Positions 45,440 through 57,686 of a DNA stretch of 64,000 bases are shown here, piece by piece. The stretch lies in assembly GCA_039000515.1 (NCBI GenBank), contig JBCFYV010000100.1, positions 55,055,433 through 55,119,432 on the forward strand, read 5' to 3'. Under the pieces are notes generated by a model. It searched no databases and had not been told where the DNA came from. It saw only the letters and a list, made by a program, of their open reading frames with translations. This DNA is from Timema cristinae (Eukaryota; Arthropoda; Insecta; Phasmatodea; Timematidae). The position numbers and the translations under genes are program-made. The first letter of the stretch is position 1; each line of letters opens with the position of its first letter.

Positions 45440-47000
45440 ATCGGAAGGGCAGTTTTTGAGCTGGGGGCGGTACCTTATTTGAGTATAGGGATGGTGAGAG
45501 GAAGAGGGTGGGGTAGTGAACAAAAATATAGGACTTTTGGGGGGGGGGGAGGCCCCACTCAGCAGGAAATGGTGGGAAATTAAATGCCCCTAGAAGATAT
45601 TTGGAGTGGTCCTTACATTAATATTTTTGAAAATGATACGCCTATCAAATCTATTTAAAGTTATCTCCCCCCAATTTTTTGCAGATTTGGATGCCGCAAG
45701 ATGCTATTTATAGTGGGCTTTGATAAAATATTTTTTAGAAAAATTTAGGTGCCTTTCGAAGCTTTTTGAAGTGATCTTCTACTAATAAATTTTTTTTTAA
45801 AATGGGAAACTTATAGAAGCTATTTGGGTTTTGATGCAAGACCATCTTTCTTCTTCTTTATAATAGAGAGTATCAGAAGGGAGTGAAATAAATCTAGAAA
45901 GGGGATAAATTTATTCCAGAGGGGCAATGTCCCCTCCTGGTACAGTTTTGTCCTTTTTTGTGATTTGATTACTCTCCCAACTACACAAGTCTATGTAACT
46001 CCTTTTACCAAATTGCTTAACATTTTTATATTAAGTCAAAGTCTTCATTATTGTATTCGAGATAACTTTTAGAGATTTAAAAAAATCTCAAATCTCTCAA
46101 ATACCGTAGGATTCAAGGAATTAATGGGTTCGAAAATTTGAGCGTCTCATCTCTTAAAGTTAGATTTTTTTTTAATATGATTTTCTGGGATTATAGATCC
46201 TATGCATTTTATAGGACTCCAATAAGTTACTTGACCTAAACTTTTAGGAAAAATACAAACATAACTTACATTAACCCAGCAATTCTAAGGGGTAGTGGAG
46301 AAAGGGGGGGTTTCTTAGAACTCAAACTTCAATTTTTTTATAATATTTACCCTCTAATTTTAATCTGAACTATCACAGCTTCCAAATAGTTGTCTATAAG
46401 ACTCTTAAGAACCTATACCTAGACCTAGTTTAGTGTTCTATTTGTAAGAGGTTGGTCAACTATTCAGTTTTTTTTTATAGATAGTGCTAATTGAACCCTT
46501 TCCCTCCCCTTAGGATGGCTGGGAATGTATTTATTTATTTTTGCATTTGTTGTAACACTGTTTGCAGTTAAGCTTGGCAGCACTGAATATTATGAACCAA
46601 TACACATAACCTACACAAAAGACAAAAGACAAATTGTGAACCAAAAATAGAGACTCTAAATCAGAATTGTCAAAAGTTTTTTCATTTATATGTCCCTTTA
46701 CCATAAAACTAGATATATTTTGTTTTTTAATTAACGTGTATATTGTAATTATTAATCAAATATGTTTAAAAAATAGAAACAATGATCGAAATTATGTTTA
46801 AATAAATTAATAAATGCTTAAAGTAAAAAGTGGGTCTTGAAAGGCTGGTACCTTCGGTAAAAATCTGTAGCAAAATGTAGCACAGGGTTGTTAGGATTAG
46901 TAATATTACTTTCAGGAGGGTGTGTGTGTGAAGTTTAATCCTCCAGGATCTTTATTCCTTATTACTACCATGTGATAAGGAACGAACCTCCCTCCATCAT
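45440..47000. other. Intergenic DNA, nothing certain
   Basis: G-rich spots around 45539 and 46300 and AT-rich remainder. No supported gene. If the prefoldin-like gene continues, its missing exons would be expected here on the minus strand, but I do not see them. Confidence 0.3.
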
Positions 47001-47352
47001 TACGAACACCTTTTGTTGTCAAGCAAATTCTGAAAGAGGTAGATCAAACAAACAAATAAACAAAGAAACAAACAAACCCCGTGTTATTCTCGTGATAAAC
47101 AAACAAAGACTTTCGCGATTCTTGAAACAAGATTGTATAATATGTGTAATACCGACTGAGGAAAAAAAATAAGAGAAGGGAGAGGGGGGCCTTAGGGTGT
47201 CAGGGGGGGCTACCCTCACTTGGTTTGCCGCACGTATCCTGACAGAGTTCAAAAGGCCACCTTTAAATAACAATAACATGCAACTACGAATATAATGTAC
47301 CAGGTTAGTTGCGCTTGTTAGTCTGTAGAAGGCGATTTTTAACAAAACAGCT

Positions 47353-49654
47353 TCAACAATTTCCTCCCTTAGTGTCGATCCTTTCAAACATCCTTCCGAC
47401 ACCACTTGCTTCATCACTGCTCAAGGTGAGTTAGGTTAAGTGTCCTAGGGTCCCCCAATGGGACAAACGTTACTCAAAAGATTGATAATTTAGTTAAAAT
47501 TGATATCTTTTATTAGCACGTTCTTGCAGCCAGGAAAATTAATCTAACCTAAAATGTTTTTAGGAAGATCCCTTGTGTGTTACGAAGGGCTTAAACTATT
47601 TAGCGTAGTAGTACAGGAGGATGAAGATGAATAATGTACGTACTATCCCACAAGGGATTTGGACCATCAATACCGTAAGAGAACAGGATTAGGAGTGCGA
47701 ATTATGTCACCATTATGTTACGAATTAATTTTTTTTTAACTATAAAATGGGAGGTTATGAATGATGCAAGTGAAAAGTGACAAAACCACACATAGGCCTT
47801 GAGTTATTTAAGGCTAAGGAACAGGAATAAAGGGGTGAATAACCGTACTGTATTATAAGGGGGTTTAAGATATCCAACTTTAGGAGATAGTATGAAGAGG
47901 GTGGATATAGTCGAGATTAGTTTAACAGTCGCGAACTATCTAAAGTGAGGAAGGAGGATTGTGATATCGGCCATTCTTCTTTAAAATCTATTTTTTTTTT
48001 CTCGGTTGATTTTCCTCAAAACTCCCTTCCGCCCTTTAATTTTAATGGCGTCCTTCATTTCTTGTGACGACGTGAACGGAGCGCGTAATATTATTTATTC
48101 TTATTTTTAACGTCATGTATAGTCTTAAAACTGTACTGGATCGTTTAAATTTATTAATAAATACAGTATTTACGATGCGCAGCGTTATATTCGTTTGTTT
48201 TAATATGTGCTTTGGTTTTTCTGACGTTGATGGTCGCGTTTGTGCTGACGCGTCATTTATTAAGGTGTGGTGGCAGGGTGAGAAAGTTGATATCTGTATT
48301 TTAAAAGTTTTTTTTTTTCCTTTAGAAAAAAATTCTTTTGAGCGAAAATAAATAAAATATCACTTCAGTATAAACGTTTCTCTATACATGATAGATAATC
48401 TACTAGTTCTTGAATATCTGTCACGAATATCACGGAATTCGAACACATTTTGTTTATCTTGATACAAAAAGATTATTAAATTTTTCATACTGAAGCAATA
48501 TTTTATTAATTTTATACAAACAATATTTTTTGTTATAAATTTTTTTTTAGAAATACGTACAAATCGCGTGCCTTTGTTTACATACTCACCTTAAAACGAT
48601 GTCGATAACTAAGTTAAAGAAAAAAAAAGAAATCTAGGGGAAGGTTTATTTTAAAAGAAATGTATATACACCCGCGCTGGAGTTAGGATAGGTTGAAATA
48701 AATAAACCCCGACTCTCCCAGTCAGGGATCGAAGACCGACTTCCCGGGTCAGGTGTCAGGTGTGATAACCCCTCACCTCAGCCCTAACAATATACTCCCA
48801 CACTATTTCATATCACATTTTACCATATGTAACACAAATGATTAAAAACAACCATTTTAATATCATAGAACCTAAGTTTCCAAAATAAATTGTTAGATTT
48901 GTAAGTGTCTCTAAGCGCCCATCGAGGTTGATCCTAAACTTTTAATTAATTTAAGTACACAAGAGGAAGAGGAATCTTCAAAAAATGTGCCAAAATTCGC
49001 ATGGTAACATTAATCATGGAGAAAAAAAACCTACAAGAAAGATCGTGTCGTAGGGAAATGACCTATATTCTATGATCTCCCTTCCGGGTCATAGATCAGC
49101 CTTCCAGTCAAGTCCGCTGGCGCTAAGGAGACTCCCCCGTAACAATCGATTCTTTAATACATGAAGAAGAGTTATTAGCACCTTGGACTACCTTGAATAG
49201 TGAGCTCCAACTCACTCATAGCCACATGTACAGAGGGCATCGTACATAATCATTACTCAAATACAATGTAAAAAGGTTAGTCACAGTACGAGCCTTACGA
49301 TCTACGCATGCGTGGTTTGTCACATGCCCATGCGCGAGAACTTATTAAGAAATATAACCTATATGAGCCTCACTATCCCAAAACCAGCTAATTCTAATAT
49401 CGACTACAATAAGATATTTTTTCTATCATAATAATATCCAACTTAACTTAACCTAACCTTTTTTTTAAATCTCACGTTTCGTCCACTAGTTGGACGACGC
49501 GCCTGCGCATTACGTACCGCTCCTTCTGTGCCCTAAAATCGCTGTTAAGATGTTTTTCAGTATCAAGTATCGAATTAAATTTTCCATTTATTTTTTCAGA
49601 TTTATCCATATGTTTGGCGATTGTTTTTGTTTTTCTACCAGTGCTACGCCTCAT
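47353..49654 (-). CDS. PFDN1: Prefoldin subunit 1-like, C-terminal half missing
   Basis: Exon 1 (49476-49654) starts at a true ATG and encodes 59 residues including AKHMDKSEKINGKF and MRRRVVQLVDE, with donor AC|GTGAGA in phase 2. Exon 2 (47353-47416) follows an acceptor 'caccttgagcag' and supplies T, then DEASGVGRMFERIDTKGGNC and a stop. The join reads LVDETDEASGVGRMF, against LVDETNMYEGVGRMF in human prefoldin subunit 1, and KHMDKSEKI resembles the start of its first helix. Prefoldin is a cytosolic hexameric chaperone that hands unfolded actin and tubulin to CCT. Human PFDN1 has 122 residues; here the frame stops at 80, so the second coiled-coil helix is absent. A different frame stays open past the stop (MKQVVSEGCLKGSTLREEI). 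A frameshift, a decayed copy, or an unrecognised exon are all possible. The intron holds a TTAA-type MITE. Confidence 0.6.
48264..48470. mobile_element. TTAA-flanked MITE, left half
   Basis: TTAA at 48260-48263, then 'ggtgtggtggcaggg', 'gcgaaaataaataaaatatc' and 'tcttgaatatctgtcacg', as in the other copies. It overlaps the open frame 48115-48351, which is therefore not a gene. Confidence 0.55.
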
Positions 49655-49744
49655 ACTGTCCCGTAGAGCTATCAGTGACGTTCATTATTTTAGGAGTGAG
49701 TCTCATCCCGAGGATAACTCGAAACTGAGGTGCAGTCTAATTTT

Positions 49745-49935
49745 CAATGGAAGACCACTATTATGAAAGAACCTTATTTGACCGTTATAAAAGTTAATAA
49801 ATCTAATTTCACGTATTCATACGTCAAGTAATATGATATGCAGTAGTAACTTTTAATATATATTATCAATAAATATAAAATAATATTAATAATATAATAA
49901 AATGCTATCAATGTTGACCGCAAAAAAAGTTTGTG
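49745..49935. mobile_element. MITE-G copy
   Basis: 'cgtattcatacgtcaagta' and 'aaaatgctatcaatgttgac' match 58811-59035. It lies about 90 bp upstream of the prefoldin-like start. Confidence 0.6.
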
Positions 49936-50054
49936 TTTTAAGGGTACAAGTTAAAAAAGGGTAAAATTCACATTACACATATTTTCCAGGAAAACATCTT
50001 TTATACCTCAAACCCCATATAAATACCCAGCGAATGCTTTTTTTATTAATATAA

Positions 50055-50330
50055 ATATGACAGGGATCTCTTTTAACCATATTCTAAGGTCTATTAGAAA
50101 GGTCTCAAGATTGTCTAACAGATGGCAGCACTAACCCAATTTAAATATGGCAGAGACCTATTTTAACCATAATCTAAAGTGTTTTAGAAAGGTCTCATGA
50201 TTGTCTAACAGATGGCAGCACTAACCCAATTTAAATATGACAGAGACCTCTTTTAACTATAATCTAAAGTGTATTAGAAAAGTCTCAAGATTGTCAAACA
50301 GATGGCAGCACTGACTCAAGTTGAGTTAAA
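50055..50330. repeat. Three 90-bp tandem units
   Basis: 'cagatggcagcact' recurs at 50119, 50209 and 50299, exactly 90 bp apart. Each unit also has 'ttttaaccataatctaaagt' and 'aggtctcaagattgtcta'. Confidence 0.85.
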
Positions 50331-50877
50331 AATGGTAACTTCCCCTTTTTCAACTGTAGCCCTATTTCATGTATTTTCTACTAAATGATACAGTTTAAAC
50401 CAAGCGTCATCTCGAGGTGCTGTAACTTTCAGTGTTCACAAGAAAAAATTGTAATCGAGAGCATTGATACAATTATACAATTTTTCTTTTAATACAATGA
50501 AATAAAAATACAATTAAATTTAAAAAAAAAACAGTATATTTTAAAATTAAAAATTCCCTGAACCCTGCTGTTGTCAAAGTAAATAATTAAAAAAAGAAAA
50601 ATGCATTTCGATAAGATTTTTTTTTTGTTCGAGTGAGATCTTTACTCTGGTTATTTCTCCCTCCCCCCAACCCCACCCGGTTGATTGGTCGTGATATTTG
50701 GCTCTTAGGGATGCAGGCGGAGGAAGTTGAATTTTAAGGACACGTACCTGTTAACCTCTAGAACGGATGGAAAAATTAACATTTTGGGAATTCAAGTTGT
50801 TAAAAATCCACCTAAAAGACATTCTAGATTAGAAAGAGTTTTTAATATTTTATTTTTCATTTAAAAAATATAATAAT
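50331..50877. other. Intergenic DNA, nothing recognised
   Basis: AT-rich with A and T runs and a C-rich spot near 50660-50680. Confidence 0.35.
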
Positions 50878-51125
50878 CACCCGCTTCAGTGGTCGCATGG
50901 TACAAGGCGCTACTATAGAAATAGACTAGACTCCCGATAACGGGGAGATCGTGTTTCGATCCTGGTCGGGTAAACTGAAGGTGGTTTCCCTAATCAGTTT
51001 TCCACTCTTTCTCCCCGTGAATACGGGTACACTTCCTCTAAATGCAACCTTCCTCATCCCTAACCCATCGGCGTAATTATTATATAAGCCTACAACTCAA
51101 ATGGGTAGTAAGACGCGGTACTAAA
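50878..51125 (+). repeat. SINE-C copy, near full length
   Basis: 'cccgcttcagtggtcgcatg' head, box B 'gtgtttcgatcctgg', body 'cttcctctaaatgcaacctt' and tail 'tcaaatgggtagtaagacgc'. Confidence 0.75.
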
Positions 51126-51294
51126 ACTTCTTAATGGTGAGTCAGCTCAGAACGATTATGGGGGGGAAACCTCACAACCATACCCCATATCATTAATTTA
51201 TCACTTAACTGAAGGTTAATTCACGTTCAAACAAAAATAATTTGTATAGGATTTTTATTTTAATACTGCAACTAAATAATTCATGTAAATAAAG

Positions 51295-51420
51295 AATGTG
51301 TGAAGGTAGAATTTTAGAAGAAGTGTATCCCATAAGCCTGTAAAAAGAGTTGAAAACCATTTAGTAAAAATTACTTGGTGTATCCATTGAGGGTTTGAGC
51401 CACATACCTTCCCCACCACA
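51295..51420 (-). repeat. SINE-C fragment
   Basis: Plus strand 'aagagttgaaaaccatttag' and 'tgagggtttgagccacatac' match a diverged reversed family C. Confidence 0.4.
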
Positions 51421-51809
51421 TTCAAACTTGAACAGATGATCTTGACGTTAAGTTCGTGGGCCCATTCGATTCGATCCTTTTTTTTTTTTGCAACCTGCAA
51501 ATATGGTTGCACTTTCTCACATTTATACCTACTCCTTTTAATGTAGATATGTGGATGGTTCTGACGGGTAGTAAGACTCGCAGCACTGAGTGAATACATA
51601 TTTGAACTATGATAAGACAATATAAATACGATAGTACACACGCACATATGAGATCCCTTTCAGGGGAAAGCTCAAGATCTGTTTTGCACGGGTTCCCAGG
51701 GGGTGTTCGGGGGGGGGGAGCAGCACACAGGATCACCCGTGACGAGGAGGTCAAGGTTCGAATCTTGCCAGAGGTGTTTTTCCATCAATGATGCATCACT
51801 CTTGTAACG

Positions 51810-52025
51810 GCACAGTCCGATTCTCACAGGAACTGACCTTATCTGATAGCTAGAAAATAAGGTTACTAGATCTACTTTTCACATGTTCATACGTCAAGTC
51901 ATGTTATATGCATCCACCACCTTTGTTAGACTATTACCAAACCTATAAAATAACAATAATAATAATCTAGTAAAATGTTGGCAAATATGGACCCGAAAAA
52001 AAAAGTTTATACTTTCTAAATCAAA
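51810..52025. mobile_element. MITE-G copy
   Basis: 'ccttatctgatagctagaaa', 'catacgtcaagtcatgttat' and 'agtaaaatgttggcaaatat' match 58811-59035. Confidence 0.6.
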
Positions 52026-52067
52026 ATTGGACATTTTTGCGAGTGTGAAATTTTGGTCTGCTGTGCA

Positions 52068-52275
52068 ACACCCGCATCGGTGGTGTCATCGTCTAACGCG
52101 TCACTCTTTTGTTGGACTAGACTACCTATTACAGGGAGATCGGGGTTTGAATCACACTCGGGTGTGATGAGGGAGTCTTCTTTCCCTAAATGGTTTTTTA
52201 CTCTTCTTCCAAGGAAATGCGGGTACACTTCTTCTAAGATTCCACCTTACTCATCTTTGACACATTGGAGTAACA
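52068..52275 (+). repeat. SINE-C copy
   Basis: 'cccgcatcggtggtgtcatc' head, box B 'ggggtttgaatcacac', body to 'ccttactcatctttgacaca'. Confidence 0.7.
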
Positions 52276-52289
52276 AGGTTTTTTTTTAA

Positions 52290-52530
52290 AGCGCCGCGTC
52301 TTACTACCCGTTCGGGTTACACGCGTATGTACTAATTACGATATTGGTTTTAGGGAGGTTATATTAATAGGAAGCGTACCCAAATTTGCGTGGAGGGAGA
52401 GTGGAAAACTATTTTGAATTAAACCACCCTCAGTACACCCGACCGAGATTCATACCTGGATCTCCCCGTCATCGGCAGTTAGTCTAGTGCGAGAGTGACG
52501 CTTTAGACCATGCGACCATCGAAGTGGGTT
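52290..52530 (-). repeat. SINE-C copy, inverted to the previous one
   Basis: Plus strand starts with the shared tail 'gcgtcttactacccgttcgg' and ends 'catgcgaccatcgaagtggg'. It lies tail to tail with 52068-52275. Confidence 0.75.
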
Positions 52531-52747
52531 GGTTAGTATTAAATATGTTCAGTCCTTCCTTTCCCCTCGTACACCTTCCTACCATGTCGCCGTTATCGAG
52601 TAGATCTAGTGTATATTTATTTTGTTATCGTCGTTTTTAACGCCAAGTCATTGATTCTCGGACCTTGCAACGTGCGCTAGAGGGCGGCGGGGGGTGGGGG
52701 GGTAAGTTCTTGTTATTGACGGCACAGCGAGAGAAGACGTGTCATCA

Positions 52748-53041
52748 TTATCCGTGCATCATACTTGCATCTGTTTTGTTTTCTTCAGTCCATAATATTT
52801 TTTTTTCCTCCCAAGGACGTGAATAGTTACACCCAATATCATCTCTGAGGCAACTGTACGTCTTATGGAGGAAAGCTTTATCTTCGCTCTCTTTCTCTAT
52901 CTCAGTTAGCTGTTGCCAAATCTCCTCGCTCTCAGTTATGTCTGAAGGTGTTGTGCTGTGGGTAAGAAGGAGCAACTGGCAACATCGACTAACCAGCGTT
53001 GCCAAACTTGTCTTATATTCAAAGGAAGGTTGAACACACAA
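52748..53041 (-). CDS. Candidate coding segment, unknown
   Basis: The minus strand has 97 open codons with protein-like composition: SLATLVSRCCQLLLLTH, SDITESEEIWQQLTEIEKE, SEDKAFLHKTYSCLRDD, ending DASMMHG. The first codon shown by position is not an ATG, so it would have to be an internal or terminal exon; a possible acceptor is 'gaatataag' near 53015. I know no family with this sequence and no polyadenylation signal is close. It could be a chance frame. Confidence 0.25.
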   Translation of the reverse strand: MCVQPSFEYKTSLATLVSRCCQLLLLTHSTTPSDITESEEIWQQLTEIEKESEDKAFLHKTYSCLRDDIGCNYSRPWEEKKILWTEENKTDASMMHG

Positions 53042-54591
53042 AAATGAGAGAATGACAGCGCTGTTTCCCCAGCATGCAGTTCTTTCAGAGATGATATCCA
53101 GTGTAGTTTTTCCATAAAGGGGGGGGGGGGGTATTTTAACGGCAGTGTGTGTGAACCTGGCATTCTATGAAATGCCTAGGTTTTCTATATAATTCCTAAG
53201 TGGTTATAGAAAAGTATGAAATAAATTAGGTTTGCTCTTGTATTTCATACTTTTCGTCGGAAATTTATAGAATAACCAGTCATTATATATTACCTAGAAC
53301 AATAGCTAACCTAACCTAACCTTACCTAATTACCCTATTCTAAAATAATATAACATGACCAACTTAAATCCTAGGAATTAGGTGAACATGCAAGGAATTT
53401 ATAAAATATTCCGGGATTTCAAAAAGACAAAGAACTTTAAAATAAGTATGAAATACAACAGAAAAACTCGTTTATTTAATACTTTGCCAAAACTACTCTG
53501 GCATTATATAGGATGCCTGGATTCCACACATTGCCGGTGACATATACACTATAACGTTTATGTACACTCCATTTATTCAAATTCACTTAAAACTAAAATA
53601 TTATCAATAATAAACATTATTTGTCAATCCACGAATAAAAAACTTATAGATAAATTAATGTAAATACAATATTTGTTAATGTACAGTATATTTAAAGGCA
53701 AAGTGAGAGTAAATAGGGGAGGTTAAAACCACCCACCTTCCCCTCAACGCAATGTAACGTGCGGCAGTGGAGGAAATAGTTCTATGTAGCCCGCTGGACA
53801 CACACACACATACACACACATCCCTCCTGCACCCGCGCAATGTTGCCAAGGTGACCTTGTGTCCACGCGTCCCAATAGGCGTGGTGAAATGTTGGCTCAT
53901 GCGTGGTTTAGGGCTCCCAGAAAGTTTCGTATCCATCCTCGGTTGTGGAAACTCTTGACCTTACAAGAGTTCTGTTGGGGTTTTTTATCGATATTGACAA
54001 AAGTGCATATTATCACTGTGTGTTTTGACTTGTTTAATATGTGTTTTTTTTTGTTCTCTCCCTCTCTCTCTTATTTTAAACTGTTACCGATGGTGACACT
54101 GGTGTACTGGCACGCCCTCGACGCTGTGAATCTTACACGATCTCAGTTTGTTCTCAGAGGCCAAATGGAACAGTGGGAGTCAACATTGCCCTGCAGAGAA
54201 GCTTTTTGACGGCGTCATCTTCTGTACGGAGGTCATGACTTCTTCTCCTCTAACCCGCACTCAAGGTCGAATGGATGAGGACCTCATCGATGCAATGTTG
54301 CAGGGTTAAAACTTCCCCTGAGTCTTGGAGATGAAGAAGAAACGCGCTGAGAAATAGTCTTCGTAACCATGCAGCCGATTCAGCGTCATGGCGCGTCTAA
54401 CTAATATAATATAATATTATTCAGATTGTGGCATACATATTCAACTGTGCAACAAGTACTTTGTGGCGTTTTACTGTGGGGGGAGGGGGGACGGGCGTCG
54501 GAAGGTACATTCTAATTAACAAAATAACAAATCATGTATCACATTTCACCCTGATGATTTGGCCTACCTTAATACATTCTTTATTTTCAAA
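53042..54591. other. Intergenic DNA with several unassigned open frames
   Basis: A run of about a dozen G at 53118-53131, three CCTAA repeats near 53310, a CA repeat near 53800, and more balanced composition at 53820-54350. None of the frames shows a recognisable domain. Confidence 0.3.
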
Positions 54592-54830
54592 CACCGCGTC
54601 TTAGCTACCCGTTCAGTAATATGCATGCATGATAATTACTATAATGGGTTAGGGATTACGAAGTAACCATTTTAAAGGTAATCTACCCGTATTTGCATGG
54701 AAGGAGAGTGGGAAACCATTTAGGGAAAACCCAAATCAGCAGACCCGAACTGGGTTTGATTCCCGATCATCCCACCTTCAGCAGGCCAGTCTAATACGAG
54801 GGTGATGCCTTAGACCGTTTGGCCAACACC
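54592..54830 (-). repeat. SINE-C copy
   Basis: Plus strand 'cgcgtcttagctacccgttc' tail, 'gcatggaaggagagtgggaa' body, 'ccgtttggccaacacc' head. Confidence 0.6.
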
Positions 54831-54952
54831 CAAATCACTGTGTCAACAAACGTTCTTTTTTTTATAATGAATATCTTTCCATTTAATCATCATTCACAAC
54901 AGCTTTATAACAAAGCACTAAAACAAATTAGTACTCTTTTTTTTTGTCTTTT

Positions 54953-55140
54953 TTTAACGCGTCTCCCTACCCATTCAGATGAGTTAGGCAGAATTTATAG
55001 GAAATGAACACGAATTTGCGTGGAGATTCAATGAAGAAACAATTTAGAGTAAAAATATCCTCATTTACAACCGGTTGGAGGTTCGAATCTCGACCTTACC
55101 CTCATCTGTAGTCCAGACTAAATGAGATCGATGTCTTATT
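54953..55140 (-). repeat. SINE-C copy, diverged
   Basis: Plus strand 'cgtctccctacccattcaga', then 'gaacacgaatttgcgtggag' and 'ggttcgaatctcgacc'. Confidence 0.45.
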
Positions 55141-55372
55141 CGCACGTACGACGATGGGGCGTATTCTGGAGGTGGATGGAGGTCATTGGGGGGGGGGGGG
55201 GTTAAGTCCCGAAACATCTAAGAGGGTTCTTGGATAATGTTTTTTTTTGTTCCCCAATAAATGTTGTAGAAAGTATCTTAACATTATTTTTGTTATTTTC
55301 CATATATATTTATAAAGCCTTTAAAATTTAAATTTAAAAATATTATTATTATTATTATTATTTATTATATTT

Positions 55373-55612
55373 AGCACCGCGTCTTACTACCCGTTCGGGT
55401 TATACGCATTAAGTACTAATTACTCTAATGGATTGGGAATTGGGAAGGTTGAATTAGCGGAAGTGAGCCAACATTTGCGTGGAGGGAGAGTGGAAAACCA
55501 TTTAGGAAAAACCACCTCCAGTTCACCCGACCGAGATTCAAACCTCGATCTTCGCGTCTTCAGCAGTCGAGTTCAACACGACAAGCGCGTTAGCTAACCA
55601 CGCCACCGAGGC
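55373..55612 (-). repeat. SINE-B copy, full length
   Basis: Plus strand starts (ATT)n then 'gcaccgcgtcttactacccg' and ends 'cgttagctaaccacgccacc' 'gaggcgg'; reversed family B. Confidence 0.8.
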
Positions 55613-56219
55613 GGATAAAAAAGACTATTCAAAGGTCTTATTTTATTAGAATGTTTTAAAAATTAGAGTGGGAGATATTGCAAACAAAATTAGGACAAAT
55701 TAAGGGGGAACTCAATATTCTAATTTCTGATGACACTATCAATTACACGTTAGTAAACATAGTAAAAAAAAATTAAATTTATTTTTCCCTAGCAACATAT
55801 GAAGAATACATCATTTTAAGAGGATACTTTAAATATTTAATCATAAAGTATTTGTTATTATTTAGTGTAATTTTCTAATTACATGCATATAGAGTAAATA
55901 TAGTAGGATTTTGCCAGGAAGGAACTTATAGAAAAAATAAGTTTTTTTTTGTCCACAATTTATAATATTTTATTTTTACGGTTATTTTATTCATATACAC
56001 ATGAAAATTTATACTTGAAAAGTACATAATTTTACCTATAAATACATTGTTTGGTTACTTTATATAACTATTAAAAAGTTTCTTCCTATATAAATCGGAC
56101 TGTAAGTTACACTTTAGTTTTTAAAATTCCCTCATCTGATACTCAACCGAGTGTCTTTTCTACTGCAATTTCTGCACCCTTCTCTTCGAAATAACAATTC
56201 ATCCATAAGCCTCCATATA
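55613..56219. other. AT-rich intergenic DNA
   Basis: Nothing recognised. Confidence 0.4.
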
Positions 56220-57178
56220 AGTCCAGTAAAGTCGCGATTATCCGAGGTTAACCGGACCAAGACTGCCTCGGATTATAAAAAACTCGGGTAATACTTAAAA
56301 TTATAAAATACACTTAAACAAATTTCAACACACCAAGCCATCACATCTTTAAAAAAAAAGACACGACAGTTTAAAAAAAAATTCTCAGTCGTAGCGTTCA
56401 GTGTCAAGAAATTGACCCGACCAAATCTTGCGGCGGATAATAATATTAATGGCGCCACAGTACGTGGAAACGGTGAGTCGCCCGATATTTCACTCTACGC
56501 TACCTTTAATAAACGAATGGACTTGATAAATTCGGATAATATCCTAGATTATTATTAAGAAACGTAAGTTGTGCTACTATCTCGGATAATACGAAACCTT
56601 GGTCGATCTAGGCTCAGATAGTCGGGACTATATTCTACAATATTAAGCAAAAACTCAACCTCCTTGTCACTCCATCCCCTAAAATATTCTGGATATATGT
56701 CTACACCTGACACTAACAACAACCTTGGCCTAATACTATTTACAGGTTGAATAACAGAACAAACAGGTACACAAATGAAAGATGCTTCGTGTATGGAGGG
56801 TAATTTGTTAGTTAAATTTATGGTAAGACCTCGACTTACACGGATTTTTAGATACACGGTTGCGGTACTTGGACTTAAAACTAGTGATACCATATATCAT
56901 CAAGCTTAACCTCAAAACATATTAGATGGCGTTACTAGAAATCTGACGCACAGCTGATAGTGCCATCGCCATTTTGTTATGTTTCTACCGTGAGCGCAAG
57001 CCATATTCTCAACTTTTTATCTTCATAAGCAGAACCATCTGTTAATCTTTAATTATCCTCGGAATCAAACACATAATTCATGTCAAACGTACTTAGTAAG
57101 TAAGCACAATTTGACTTACGCGGTTTTTAAACTTGCGGAACAAATTAACCGCGTAAATCGAGGACTTATTGTAAAGTG
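56220..57178. mobile_element. Tigger/pogo-like remnant
   Basis: Motifs such as 'gcgattatccgaggttaacc', 'ctcggataatacgaaacctt' and an end reading 'aaatcgaggacttattgta' are typical of Tigger-like termini (TA at the edge). The 112-codon minus-strand frame 56555-56893 lies inside and is likely remnant. Two overlapping elements cannot be ruled out. Confidence 0.4.
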
Positions 57179-57487
57179 TTTTAACTATCAAGATATTTTA
57201 TTCACACTTCGTATTTATATGAAATTAAAGACACGATTTAAAAATCAGAATAACAGCGCTGTTATCGCACCCAACTGACCCGGGAAGTCTGAGAGACAGA
57301 TCCTTTCCGCCCTCCCTTGAGGATGGTTATAACACCCAGGCTGGATGTAGGTGCATCTCTTTTGGTACAGCCTTAACATATTTTATTATTTACTTAAAAA
57401 CATGAGTCAGTGAAGATATTTAATCAACTGTACAAAGACACTCCTTCCCCCCTTCCTCAAACGGTTGTTTTCCCCTTTCCCTTCCAG

Positions 57488-57686
57488 ATGTCGCAGGTGT
57501 GCGTACGACTTCTGTCGGCGATGTTCGTGTGCCTCTGCGTCGTGCCGATGGTCCGGAGGGACTCCGTGCATTTTCCGGACGACATGGTGATCAGGGCTTG
57601 CGGCAGTAAGCTGTCGGACATTGTCAGTCAGGTCTGCAAGAGCCAGTACCCCGCTCTGCTTCCGGGTGAGGAATCTTCCCAAGAAG
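57488..57686 (+). CDS. Insulin-like peptide, signal peptide and B-chain exon
   Basis: The exon opens with ATG directly after an acceptor ('ccctttcccttccag', ending 57487) and ends at AAGAAG|GTAAGA in phase 1. It encodes 66 residues: a signal peptide (VRLLSAMFVCLCVVPMV), then a B chain with the insulin cysteine pattern RACGSKLSDIVSQVCKSQY (Cys-Gly, eleven residues, Cys), then the start of a C peptide (PALLPGEESSQE). A phase-1 intron in the C peptide is the ancestral insulin gene structure. Insulin-like peptides signal through insulin-receptor tyrosine kinases in growth and metabolism. The exon is strikingly GC-rich against its flanks. The A-chain exon is not found in the remaining 6.3 kb, so it lies beyond the window. 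I cannot say whether it is a true insulin, an IGF or a gonadulin type. Confidence 0.82.

Noticed and set aside
48115..48351. 78-codon plus-strand frame
   Set aside because: It runs into a TTAA-type MITE and has AT-driven composition.
53305..53332. Three CCTAA units resembling the insect telomere repeat
   Set aside because: Too short and imperfect to be telomeric; probably chance or old interstitial sequence.
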